From Anaeramoeba flamelloides (lineage: Eukaryota > Metamonada > Anaeramoebidae), in contig JANTQA010000048.1 of assembly GCA_027625915.1 (NCBI GenBank), forward strand, positions 1,178,001 to 1,242,000: a stretch of DNA of 64,000 bases, given 5' to 3'. The notes beneath the pieces were generated by a model. That model had not been told where the DNA came from and ran no database searches. It worked only from the letters and a program-made list of their open reading frames with translations. Positions 10,650 through 23,149 of this stretch are shown here, piece by piece (within the stretch, counting starts at the first letter, position 1; the number at the start of each line of letters is the position of its first letter). Both the position numbers and the translations under genes were made by a program.

Positions 10650-12675
10650 ATATTTGATTATTTATTTATTTTTTTTTATTTTTTTTTTTTGTGAATAATA
10701 AATTGTAATGACCAACTCAATTTTAGATTTTTTTTTATTTGGAAGTAAATTTTTTAGTTTTTAAAAAAATAAAAACAAATTATCAAAAAAATTCCTGTTC
10801 TACACATAATTATGAAAAAAGTTCATCTCTTTTACTCACAGATTTTTTTTTTGAAAATTTTGGAAAAGTAGCCTTAATTGATAGCTTTCCCTCATATTAT
10901 TTCGGTTTTCCCAAAAATTGTAAATAAATTCTCAATATTTTTTTATTTTTTAAATAAATAAAAGACATTTTTTCAAATGAATCATTGAATCCAAACTATC
11001 AACTATCTTTTTTTTACAGTTAAAAATAATTATTACTTGACCTATTTCAAATTAATTTTTTTGAGTAGACTAATTACCAAGTTATTTTGTTCATTTTTAC
11101 TTTGATTTATTTCAAAAAAGAAAATATTGTTTTTCAAGAATTGTTCTAGTTGTGGAAAAAAATATACACTTATTTTTTTATAACTATCAATAATTAAACT
11201 CTGATCCCTGTAGGTAATTTTCACTTCAAAGATCAAATTTAGCATTTCTCTATTTGTATAATAATATCATTGGTTGAAAGATCCTTTTTTAGAATAAACT
11301 TTTTTTTAAAAGTTGATTAAGTTCTTTCAATTGTAATTATATGTGAAACACACATTATATCGATTTCAAGTCTGAATTTTTTTTTTAATAAAAAATTAAG
11401 ATATATTATATTGTTTCGAGGGGGGGAAGTGAAATGTACTCTATTTCCCCTAAAAATCAATTATCTTAGTAGGTATTTAGGACTAATATCTTTGATTTTT
11501 CTAATTTAATATGTCGGTAAACCCCATTCCAAAAATTTAGACACCCGCAAAAATAAAAAATAGGAAAAATAAAACTCAATTTATTATATTTTTCCAAATG
11601 TAATATAAATACACAGTTAAGTTACTCACAATTAATGTTTTAATAAGTAATCATTTTCATCCAAACAAAAGAAATAAATAGAAAATGAAAAAAAATAAGT
11701 GGTGTGTCAAAATAATGAAACAAGCCGAACGAAAAATGTATTTCGTAAATTTGCTCAAATTTCACCAACAATTGTTGATCGATCAAATGATAAGATAACA
11801 TCAACTAATTGTATGTGATTTTTCAAATAACAAACTTAACACTAACCTTTCTATCAACCATTGAAAAAAAATTCAGATCTAACGAAACAGATTACATAAC
11901 TATAAAAAAGGAAATGAAAACAAAACAAAAACGATAAAAAATAAAATAGTTTGTAAAATCAAAATTTTTTCCAAATTGAATTTAAAGTGCAGTATTGCCA
12001 TTCTTTCAACTGTTTAAACTGTGTCCAAAATTTTGGAATTTATTTTATTTGTCCAACTATAAATCAAATAAAAATTATCTCTTTTTGAAATTTTAAATTC
12101 GAAATTTATAGAGAAGGTCTATATATGAAGAATTTTTTTTTTTTTTTTGGTATATAAAATTTTTTTCAAAATATTCTCTTTTTGTTGTATTACTTCTTTT
12201 TTTTGTATTTATTATTATTATTATTATTATTTGACTATTTCTATAATGTTTCTTTCACTAAATCTGAGGATTAAATTTCAAACAAGTTTAATTACCAACT
12301 AATAATATTTTATGGGAGTTTAATTCATTTTATTTAGTATTTTCTATCCCTCCATGTACATTTAAATTTGGTACAATTATTATTATTTGTTTTATTTAAA
12401 TTCAGTTTTGTTTGTTTAAAATCAATGAAGTAGGTTTTATAAATAGAAGAATGGTTTTTAATCCTGATGTTTTGCCCAAACAATAGAAAAAGTTAAAAGT
12501 ATTAAAAAAATAAAAAATAAAAAAAAAAATCTTATATTTTAGAAATAAAAACTTATTTTACAATTTAAATCATAAATTAATCGATAATATTTATTTATTT
12601 ATTTAAAGAAGGGGGTAAAAAAGATATTTTTATCAAAATAGAAAAAAGAGAATGAGAAAAATAATTAAAATATTG

Positions 12676-12869
12676 CAGCCAGTTCCACTTTTAAGGTACA
12701 AAATTTGAATGAAAATGAAGGCACAAAAAAAAATCCCAAAGTAAAGCTCAAAATTCAGATTCTAGTAAAATAATTTAGATAAAAATAATTTCCAAATTCA
12801 TGTCATAATTTGAGATTTTTTGTGCCTTAAATATCGTTAGAAGTTTGTATCTTAAAAGAAAACTGGTTG
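12676..12869. mobile_element. CAG...CTG MITE, older copy
   Basis: Starts CAGCCAGTTCCACTTTTAAG and ends with the approximate inverse next to TA. About 194 bp, matching the sharper 197 bp copy at 21493-21689 along its length, with many substitutions. Non-coding. Confidence 0.8.
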
Positions 12870-13219
12870 TAATTATAAAAATAAGAATATTATTTATATG
12901 GTTAAATTGAAAATATATAAATTTCCAGTAATTTACAAGGAATTGAAATGATTGAGTAAAATTAAAGATTTTATTATTTTCTCTCAAATCCAGGAAAATT
13001 ATTATTATTATTTTACTATTTCTTAAAATAAAAAAAGACATGTTAGGTTTTGTTAAAATTTCTATTTATTTGAATAATTAAGAGAAAACCTCAGAAATAA
13101 AATAAAAAATCTCAAAAAAACCTAGAACACTTCACATATAAAAGAGAAAACCTCAAAAAAACCTAGAACACCTTCCAGAACAAAACAAAAAACCTCAAGA
13201 ATACTGCCATTGGCATTTT

Positions 13220-13281
13220 CCAGAATTTGAAAAGAAAAAAGAATAAAATAACAGATTTTTCTCTATTCTTTTGAATTCTGG
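13220..13281. repeat. Hairpin module, copy 1
   Basis: Inverted repeat CCAGAATTTGAAAAGAA...TTCTTTTGAATTCTGG. A second, weaker copy follows at about 13338-13396. Confidence 0.8.
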
Positions 13282-13586
13282 ATAACCTCCATAAAGTTTT
13301 TTTAATTTCAAAATTTTAAAAACAATCTCGTTACTCTCCAAAATTGATAAGAATTGAGTAAATTCTTTGATTTTTCTCTATTCTTTCAGAACCGGAAAAT
13401 GTAGGCACTGAACGGAACTCTACAGTACTTTACAATTTATTCACAAATATATTTACCAATAATCAAAAACCAAAATTCTTTATTTAAACTCAAAAATATT
13501 TAAGTTCTCCATAAATCTCAACAATACTTGAATTTATGGAATTTTCTTTATACTTCAATAAATATTACAACTTTATTGAAAAATTA

Positions 13587-14032
13587 CAGCAGTTCCAAGG
13601 CTACCATAAAATTTTAAATAAAACAGATTTGAGTTTTCTATTCTTATTTTCTATTTTCAAAAAATTCCGAAATAAGAGTTATTATTCCAAAAAAAAATTT
13701 CAATAACAGAGCTATTATTCAAATTATGAAACATCAAAAAAAAAATTCAAGATCACTTAAAACGTAAAAATTATTGGTCCAAAAGAGCCCAAAAAAATAT
13801 CAATATTGACTGATCTTTAAAAATTTACCTTTTTTGAACCATATTTTTAGGTGCTTCATGAATGTTCAGAAAATTTTTTTTTTGATGTTTCATAATTTGA
13901 ATAATAGCTCTGTTATTGAAATTTTTTTTTGGAATAATAACTCTTATTTCGGAATTTTTTGAAAATAGAAAATAAGAATAGAAAACTCAAATCTGTTTTA
14001 TTTAAAATTTTATGGTAGACTTGGAAAGACTG
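13587..14032. mobile_element. 446 bp long-inverted-repeat MITE nested in Rep-A
   Basis: Begins CAGCAGTTCCAAGGCTACCA at TA (13585-13586) and ends TGGTAGACTTGGAAAGACTG before TA (14033-14034). Arms of about 155 bp are nearly perfect inverted copies around a loop of about 120 bp. Termini resemble the CAGTCAGTTCC family. Non-coding; arm identity suggests a young insertion. Confidence 0.88.
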
Positions 14033-14818
14033 TAAATAAAAAATGAATATAATTATGTCTTTCATGTTGAAAATAACCATAGAAGAAATTAATAGAATAT
14101 ATTTATTCTTCTTAAAGTGCTTGTCATTCTTATGAAAAAGATAGATTAATTATTTTAAGAATAAATTAAAAGAAAAAAAATCTTAATAAAAGAATTATCA
14201 ATCAAGATAGTTTGAAAGTTTTTTTTTCATTATTTATCAAGAAATCTACGATTTTAATCTTAAATTCACATTTAGAAATAAATGTATAATTCTATCTGTG
14301 AGTAATTTACACTTCTTCAATAATCAAAAGAAATAGTAGTTTTTTTATTATAATAAATAACTTCAATTTATAAAAATATTTTTTTTTCAAAAGTTGATTT
14401 TTCATGGGGTAATGATTTTGGAATGGAGTTTATATATTTAATTTGATAAAAGTCGATATAAAATTAAAAAAAAAGTTCAAAAAATATAATTGTATTTTTA
14501 AATTAGAGTTGTTTCAAAACTTTTACTATTTTTTAAATATGTAATGTATTTCAAAAGAAAGGATAAAGAATTCAAAAAATTCAACAAGACTCAATAAAAA
14601 TTAAAATTTACTTTTATTTTTTTTGATTTTGTCTTTAAAAAATGATTGTTTTTAAAAAATATTTTTTTTTTTGAATTAAATTTAGAGAAAATAAAATATT
14701 TAACAATAATAATCCACAATTTTGATATAAATATTACAAATATAATGATAATAAATATAAGAACGCCAGGTATATATATACCTACATCTGTAATATTTTT
14801 TATTTATAATTGATGTTC

Positions 14819-17800
14819 TTAAAATTCGTCTGAAATATTTTTCTCGTTGGTTTTATTTTGAATGAAGCTGAGTATTTCTTTAATCTATTGGGTTAAAAAG
14901 TTTAGTAAAGTATCAATTATTGGAAAAAAAAAATAAAATAAAATAAGATAATTATTAAAGTTTAAAATTAAAAATAAAAAAATAAAATAAATTTTTACAT
15001 TATTTGTATCTGTTCCACAAGTAAAATGAGAAACAATAGAATTAATATTTTTAGGTGCTGAATTAATAAATAATTTTTTTAAAAATTCTGAAGATTCTTC
15101 AAAATTATTTTCACCTGTAAATTCATTAAAATATTTTGACAATGGAAAATTATCCAATTTTTCTTTAAAAAGATCAATCTTGTTTAATAATAGCACACAG
15201 TCCTTTTTTTGTAGGAATTCATTATTTAATGTTTTTGTAAAAACAGTTAAACTTTCTCTTAATCGATTAATTCTTTCATCTTCAAATAATTTTTGATTAT
15301 ATTCACTAATTGCTACAACGAAAAATAATAAATCAACATCTTGAAAATGATGGATCCATTTTCTTCTTTCGCTTCTTTGGCCTCCGACATCAACAATCCT
15401 ATTTTTTTTAAAAAAGAAAAATAAAGTAAAAATTGTTAAAAACATTTTATTTTTTTAATATTGTAACAGTTATATTCATTATTAATTTTTTTTTTTTTTT
15501 AATTTTTTTATAATCTGTCTTAATATACTGGAATAGGGTTTAATTGATAGAAGTTGGATAGAGAACTATCTAATCTGTTAAAGAGAGAATTTTAAAGCGA
15601 CTAAATTTGAGACTTTCGATTTAAAGAGTATCTAAAGATACAGTCATCAGAAGTATTTGAATCTTAAATATACTGGAATAATGCTTTTTAATAAAGAATT
15701 TGTTTTAATGGATATAAATATCAAAATTTGATTAGAATATTGTTTAACCCAATTATTGATTCATTATTTTGGATCAACTAATCCCCAGAATCTTTTGCTA
15801 AACATTCAAAAAAAAAAAATAAAAATATTTCAAACTTTTTTATTATTTTTTAATTACTAAAATCATGTTAATTTAAAGATTGGTCGAAAGGGTTTGAAGT
15901 GGCTTGTTTTTTTTAGGAAATTCAAATAAATAATAAAAACCATTTTATTTTTTTTTTGTAAAAATGGAAATTTCAGTAAACTTTTTTTCTTTACAAAATA
16001 AAACTCCTGTTTTTTTGTACCAAGTGGAAGATACACCACCAAAAAAAAAAAAAGATTTTTAAACCAAAATTAAAAATAAACCATTTTTTCTATGAGTCGA
16101 GAAAAATAAATCTCTCTTTTTTGTTATTTTCTTCAACCAAAAAAAAAAAAAAAAAATAAAATAAAATAAAATAAAATCTATTCACTGCCAAACATTCAAG
16201 TCACAAATGTTTTTATTCTTGATACTTTTATTTGTAATATTTCAAATTTAAACGGAAATAAATAATCTCAAATAGTAAATCTCATTAATGAAAATGAGTA
16301 TCAACCATCCGATGACTATTAAAGATTTAATTTTTTAATCGAAAATTTTACTTATTAAAAAAGTAATTAAGGGCAGTTTCCCAGTCTTACTCTAAATCTG
16401 ATAATGTTTTATCGATAGAATTTATAATTTAAAGGGTTTTTTTCCAAAAAAATTATTCCAAAAAAAAAAATAAATATCTTCTTATTTTTTGAATAATTGT
16501 AGTATTTCAAGGTATTTCGTTTTTCAAAACAAATCTATTTTGTATAATCCTCTTATGATCAAAAAATCGAGTATATAAACTTTTTTAACCTTGTTAAATT
16601 CAAATTTCGACAAGTACTCTTCATTTAATTTCAAATTAATAGATTTTTAATTATGTTTTGTCAATAAGCAAAAAATGTTTCATTTTATTATCTTTGAATT
16701 TTTTTTTTCTTGTTTAGTTTATTGATCAACAATTCCCATTCAATTTTTAATAATAATATAATAGTCAATATTATTTTGGGTGTCAATTACTGGAAATTCA
16801 AAAAAATAAAAAATACCGAAATTGTAGTGAAAGAAATATAAAATCTCTTTATCTGTTAATGTATTTCTTCTATTTGATCATTTTTACTGTTTCCAAATTG
16901 TCTAAATAAACAAATAAATTATCAATTTATATTTAGTACAAAGTTTAGCATTTACCATTTCTTTTTTTGATCTTGTATTTGTAACAAAAAAAAAAAATAA
17001 ATAAAAATATTTTTTTGGAACCTGCTGGATTCCAAAATATTTTTTTTTCTTTATCATCTAAATTACTAATTTACCATTAGTAATCAGAGCCCTAAGAGGA
17101 TCTTTGATCACTCCCTTCAACCAATAAAAAAAAAATAAAAAATAAAAATATTTTGAAGGAATCAACACCCAAAATCAAACATTTAATTCAATACATTTGA
17201 AAATATTTTAGAATCATGACTTTAAATAATATTTCAGTGTTTTTTTTTTTTTTTTTTAATTCTCTACTCCTTTTTCAAACTCTTTTTTTTTTTTTTTTTT
17301 CATAATTCCTTGTTTGATTTGTTTATCAGTAATAATTCATTTTGTTTTTGATTTTTGTTTAATGGTAATAAGCAATAGTTCGGGGATGAAAAAGAATTTT
17401 AAATGTTAAAAACGAGGATGATTTTCCAAAATTACAGAGTATCACAATTTCAGAAATAAAAAATTATAAAATGTTTTCCAATTTGAAAATATGTTTCTTT
17501 ACTATTAGTTTCAAAATAAATTGAATAAAAGTTTCATTCAGCTTTCAAGGAAATATTTCTAAATCATGTAAAATTTCAAATTTTTAATATTCTTAAATCA
17601 GCTTAAATTATTCAATATCCCTTTAGAATTTAGATCTTTGTTTATCTGTTTTATGCAATATTTGGGTACAATTTGTTTGAGAAATTAAAAATCCAAAGTA
17701 AGTGGCATATTCTGAAAAATTTTAAAACAAGAACGAGATGGGAATATTTATCATTTAAATTTCAGAGACTAGTAAATAGATTTATTTCAGTATATTCATA

Positions 17801-19704
17801 GTTTGTATAGTAGTGAAAACAATACCCTGACATGAAAATAATCCCGAACAAGATTTTTCATTGTGAATATTAGGAAAATTAATATGTAATTTCTTTTATT
17901 TAAAATCAAATCCTTTATTTATTTAAGAATCAAACTTTTGAAATTATAAATCACCCACTTATTAGAATCATGATTAATGAAATTACACTTGTTCAAAACA
18001 CCTTTTTATCAATCAAAAAACAAGAATAAAAATTATCATTTTCCAAATTCATGCAAAACTATTTAAATCCCAATTATTTTTCAAAAAAAATTGATCTACT
18101 TATGCTATCAAACAATTACTTGAGTTTTCTATATAAATACCCTACTTTAATGAAATTTAGCTTAGGTTTATGACTGAGGATCATAAAAAATTTGGTTACT
18201 TATAAAAAGGATTTGATTGACAATATTCAGAAATTACTTAACAATTTTACTAATATTCGCAATTAAAAATCTTTACAGGAATTATTTTCATTTCCGGTAT
18301 TTTTTTCACGACTATAATAGAAAAGTAACTAAACACTGAAATATCATTTAAAAGTATTTTTCTGCAATATTTGGAAATTAAAGTAATCAATGGGCGATTT
18401 TGTCTGTGTTTTGTAAGAAAAAACATTTGATTTATTTTTTTTTTTTTCATTTTCACATCCCATTGAATTCTCAAACTTTTGGTCATACTTGTAATTAAAA
18501 AGAATATGAATTTCCTAAAAGTGAAAATATAATGTTCCGTAGATGGTAGAAAAGGAGTGGGGTTGTTTGTTTTTTTAAAAAACAAAGATTGAAAAATTCA
18601 AAAAATTACCTCCATTCTTCGTTTTTAATCGAGAAATTTAGTTCTCTTACACCAACAGTTGGAATTCTACAATTCAAAATATCAAAATTTGACGGTTCAT
18701 AATCTGACTTCCCAATTTCTCCCACTCGATCAAAAAAGCTATTTATTTTTCCAAATCCAGAAACAAAAAAAAAAAAAAAAAAAAATTTAATGATATTCTC
18801 AAAAAAAAAAAATTTTTAAAAAAAGTTATCTTTAAAATACAAAGACAAGTGCTTTGTTAAGGAAGTATAATATTTACTAATTGGCGCTGTCTGGTAGTAC
18901 AAACTCATTTCTTCTACTGTATGCAAGTTTTAAGCCTGGATCTTTCCAGAGAGATTGAATATTTTGAACGATTTCTGTTGTCAGAGAATCGTTCAAAACG
19001 TCTACATTGGAAAGAAAGTTCTCAGATATCCTTCGGTTTTTTTTTAAAAGATCAATCCCATTCATATTACAGAAGTGCAATATCTTTTTTGTGTTGTTTT
19101 TTATATTGACGCAAATGGCCTTTTGGTATTTCTGTATTTCAAATTCTGAAAACCCATCCTTGTATAATATTTGAATTTGTTTTATAAGTGTCGATTTTCC
19201 AGAATCCCCAGTGCCTATTTAGAATTGAATTTTTTTTTTCGATGAAAGAAGTTTTTGAGTACATTTCAAAAGATGAAAAAATTTGTGAGTTCAAAAGAGT
19301 AGTTGAGAAAAAGAGAAAAAGCTTCTTAATTGGTATTTTAATTGGATTTTTTTTGTTTTTTGTTTTCTCTTTTCATTTCTATTCCAGAATCAAGCATGCA
19401 ATTTTGATCGGGTTTAATTCTTATAAAAAAAAACATGTTTCCAGGCAAACGTGAATAAAAATAGAGTCAACTTTACCATTGAAACAACAAAGTACTGGTT
19501 TCAATTTTGGTTTTGAAAACTAAAATAATTTCATTTACTTGGAAAACAAAAAGAAAGAAATAAAAAAAAAATACCTAAGATGAGAGTGGAGGTTGTATTA
19601 GCTTCATTTTCACGGTCTCCTTTTATTGATCTGTTGATTTGTTTATTTTTTTTAGATTGTGCCTTGAGTGTTTTTTTTCTTCTCCTTGCTTGTTTATTTC
19701 CCAT
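14819..19704 (-). CDS. Heterotrimeric G-protein alpha subunit
   Basis: Five exons on the minus strand: 19704-19575, 19214-18878, 18738-18610, 15398-14999 and 14884-14819 (TAA). All phases agree and total 354 codons (353 residues), the normal G-alpha size. It starts MGNK, a potential N-myristoylation site. P-loop GTGDSGKST (44-52; usual GAGESGKST), helical domain ending VLPDSANYFF, switch I CRIPTVGV with the conserved Arg and Thr, switch II DVGGQRSERRKWIHHF, G4 LLLNKID, G5 TCGTDT (usually TCAT). The protein binds and hydrolyses GTP and couples membrane receptors to effectors on the inner plasma membrane face. The extreme C-terminus ends ISDEF, so the pertussis-toxin Cys is absent. All four introns begin GT and end ATAG. 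The last exon is the least certain, but its length and helix fit the family. Confidence 0.92.
15536..15665 (+). repeat. 120 bp dispersed repeat, copy B
   Basis: Contains AATCTGTTAAAGAGAGAA and the TAAATTTGAGACTT and TCATCAGAAGTATTT blocks. It is flanked by a 14 bp direct repeat AATATACTGGAATA (15522-15535 and 15667-15680), which could be a target-site duplication or part of the repeat. Confidence 0.7.
17808..18315 (+). repeat. 0.5 kb dispersed repeat, copy 1
   Basis: Aligns in direct orientation with 44331-44822. Shared words include TTTTTCATTGTGAATATTA, TTGATCTACTT and GGATCATAAAAAATTTGGTT. It lies inside the large G-alpha intron. No motif recognised in either strand. Confidence 0.75.
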
Positions 19705-21492
19705 AATTAAAATAAAAAATTAGTAAAAATACAAAAATAATTCTCAGATGTCAACTATTTTTTGGATTCTTGATTTGATATTTTATTGCGAAAAAAAAAC
19801 TACACAACTACCAATTTTCTCAATTGGAAAATCTACTGAAAAAACAAATAAGAATTGTCTATATCGGAAAACAAAATTAGAACATATTTTTTTATTTTCG
19901 ACAACTTTTAATCAAAGATCGCAATCTCAAAAGAATTTCATTCTTCCGTTTTTCAATTTATGTGAAGAGAATTGTGGTTAACTCCAAATTATTTTTTTTA
20001 TCAAAGTCAAGAACGAACTAATTTTTTCAAAGGATTCCATTAAACTTGAGAAACAATCGAGTTTTACACCTTGTTAGAACTCGAAATTTTACATTTCGAA
20101 GAATTGAGTTTTTCACAATTAAATTAAAGTTGAAAAGGTTAGGTCAAGATAGATTTGTCCATAATTTAAATATGTTATAATTTGGGGTGAATAGTATTTC
20201 TGAGCTGCTTGATTCAATAGGAACTTAAGATTGGTATATTTTTCTTTGTGGACAAGGAATTATTTGATTTTTTTATTACAAGTGATCACTATTAAAAATT
20301 CTTATTTTGGAATTTTTTTTTTAATTCCCTTTACCTTTTCTGAAAAATTGAATTCCAAATAAAAAGTATTCTCAGTGTTTAGAAATTAAAATTTAGAACC
20401 TAAAATTTAGAATTAATTTTTTAAGACCAAAGATTTAACTAAATAATTATCGATATAAAAAACCTAAATACAGAGCTGTTTAGTTTATTTTTTATAAAGC
20501 TAGTTGTAATATCAATATAATTCCAACATATTGAAGAAATTATTCGTCAAAATAGTTTTGTTTTAATTATTCAATTTTTTAAAAAAAACTGAATTTTGAT
20601 CAGCTTTTGTACCTTTCAAGACAAACTTAACAAAAATACTTGTTTTTGGAAACTTAAGTTAAAAAAATGATAAAAAAGAACCTATTTTAGAGGAATATTT
20701 ATATTGCAAATTTCTTACAAAAAAGATCTTTTTTTAATGACACTTGACTTATATATAGTATTATCAAATTTTTCAAATTTCAATATTTGTATTTATATTT
20801 AATTGATTGAGTTGTTTGAAATAGTCTCTAAATATTAAAAAGACAAAATACCCAGAAATAGAAGCAATGTGAATTTTCTTTAAATCTAAATCAACTAGTT
20901 ATTCATTTTTCTAAAAAATTGGTATTTTAAATCCAAAAGGTGTAGTTAATACAATAATTTCTTTTCAGAGTTTAATGGGGATTAGGAAATAAATTTTTAA
21001 AAATGTTGTATTCTAGATAAAAATGTTTTTTTAACGTTGAGGTAATTCCTTTTGATACTTTATTTAAGAATTCTACAATTAGTCTCGATTTATTGATCTA
21101 AAAAAAAGAATAAAAATTCCATAAAGAAATTTTTTTATTTTTTTTATTAATTTTTTTTGAAGATCTTCGCAACTTAAAAAAAAAAAAACTTAAACAATTT
21201 GGCTATTGTTTTGAAAATTAGAAAAATATTTTTCAATCTAGGTACTATAACTCAAATGTAATTGAGAAAAATATATTAATTGTTTACTCAAATTCATTTA
21301 AATAATAACTAATATTTTTTAACTTGAAAGTCTGATTATTAATGTTTCAGCCTTTAATTTTGTCTTAAAAAGTAACTTTTTTCAAAAAATAATTGGTTTT
21401 TATCCTACCACGATTTAAAAATACACACCTGAAGCCTCTAACTAGCGTTTTAAAATTAAAAATTTGTTTTTTGTTTCTTACTGTTCCATGTA

Positions 21493-21689
21493 CAGTCAGT
21501 TCCACTTTTAAGGCACAAACTTTCTACGAAATTTAAGGCACAAAAAAATCTCAAATTAAGACACAAAATTTGGAATTATTTTTTTTTATAATTTATTTTA
21601 CTAGAATCTGAATTTTGTGCCTTAATTTGAGATTTTTTTTGTACCTTAAATTTCGTAGAAAGTTTGTACCTTAAAAGTGGAACTGACTG
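21493..21689. mobile_element. CAG...CTG MITE, intact-looking copy
   Basis: Flanked by TA on both sides (21491-21492 and 21690-21691). Starts CAGTCAGTTCCACTTTTAAG and ends with its inverse. Arms of about 78 bp are nearly perfect inverted copies around a loop of about 40 bp. Features match Tc1/mariner-type MITEs. Confidence 0.9.
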
Positions 21690-23149
21690 TAATAACTAAT
21701 TTACAATAAAAAAAGTATAAAAAGGTTAAAATCAATTTAGAATGTAAAATACTTGATACTTTAGATTCAAAATAGAATATATTTATATTTTTAACCACAA
21801 ATTTCAATTTTAAATAGAAATTTATTTTTTAATGTTTTTTGAAAATTTACTCTATTTTTTTGATACCTTTTCAATTTGTATTTTTTTAAAAAAATTCTTA
21901 AAATCAAGAACTTTCACAAGCAAATATTTTTTTCACATATTCTTTTCTTTCAGTTTATTTGATTATTTAAGATATAAGAAGTCTATAATAAAGGAAAAAA
22001 AACCTTTTATTTTGAAAAATCGGTTAAATAAGTCTGTATATATTATTTTGAAAACAATAATCAATGCATCTTTCTTAATTTATCAGATAATCTGTTTGTA
22101 TTATTCACTGATCATAATTTAGAGAAATTTGGATAATTGGAGAACTAAATTGGTTTTCCTTAGGGAACAAAATTACGTTATTTTAGACTTCCTAATACTA
22201 GACATAATCCCTCGTCGCATTGATCTTTTTTTCAATTTAAATTTTTTTGATTGAACTGTCGAAACCTAAAAAAAAAGGTACATTTGCAAAAAAACTTAAT
22301 TAATATCAAATCTCACTTCCAGTGATTTCTGATAATTTATTTTACACATGTAGGACTTATTCTGACAAAAAGTTGGAAAAAGAGTTTAATTTAATTGTTA
22401 ATTTTGGAATCTACTTTAATAACAATTCAAATCATAAAATAAAAAACAAACATAATTACAAAAGAAATTGAATATTCTGGATTGATAATAATATAAATTT
22501 GAAATTTAATCTTTTCAGTGGTGATTGCAATTTCCTCAAATTTCTTCATATTTTCAAGAATGAAATTATTAGAATGTATTAAAAATTTAATTCTTTCAAC
22601 TGCTTTACAAAGTCATCTATTAAATGGATGTAAATCTTTGATCTGGTAGAAATTAATTTCAATTCAAAATATATGTTGATAAAAAAATTACCAATTTTGT
22701 AATTAACAAATAATAATTGTCAAAAATAATTACAAAAACAAAACTCAGTTGACTTGATAATAATTACAACACACAAAAGAATATTTAAATTAATTCCAAA
22801 ATTAAAAATGATACATTTTAATAAAATTATTAACAATCTTTATTCAGAGTATGATTATTAAAAAGCAAAAACATTGGTTATTCATGAAAAAATAATTTAT
22901 AAAAAAAAAAAAAGTAAATATGATAAATTTACAAACCAAATAATAAGACAATAGTACTAGTTGGCAATTTCTTAACGTTTTTTTTTTTTTTTTTTTTCAG
23001 AATTTAGAAGAATTGGGTAAACTGTTCAATTTTACTTCATTATTTGACTTATGATAAACCCCCATTAGCCTTTTTTAAATTCTAAAATTAAATTAATTAA
23101 TTTAAAAATTTTCTTTTTATTTCTCAAATCAAAAAAAAAGAAAAAGAAA

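Larger units (their letters stand above)
13040..14340 (-). repeat. Rep-A copy with nested MITE
   Basis: Read on the minus strand it begins at GAAGAAGTGTAAATTAC (14317-14300) and runs to the foldback and hairpin modules near 13080-13396. Block order matches 41730-42640 and the inverted copy 23150-23990. Removing the 446 bp insertion at 13587-14032 leaves roughly 0.86 kb, the length of the other copies. Class unknown; no coding sequence recognised. Confidence 0.7.
10650..14818. other. Convergent spacer between WNK-like and G-alpha genes
   Basis: Both flanking genes end here. It contains a degraded MITE (12676-12869) and a Rep-A copy with a nested MITE (13040-14340). Bases 10650-12670 are AT-rich with poly-T runs, a TTA microsatellite near 12215 and a G7 run near 11411. 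An open minus-strand stretch at 11042-11245 has no recognisable motif. Confidence 0.6.
15399..18609 (-). other. 3.2 kb intron of the G-alpha gene (between switch I and switch II)
   Basis: On the minus strand it starts GTAATT after the Trp codon of exon 3 and ends AAATAG before the DVGGQ exon. It contains a 120 bp repeat (copy B) and one member of a 0.5 kb repeat pair. The rest is AT-rich with long poly-A/T runs and no exon-like segment. Confidence 0.85.
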
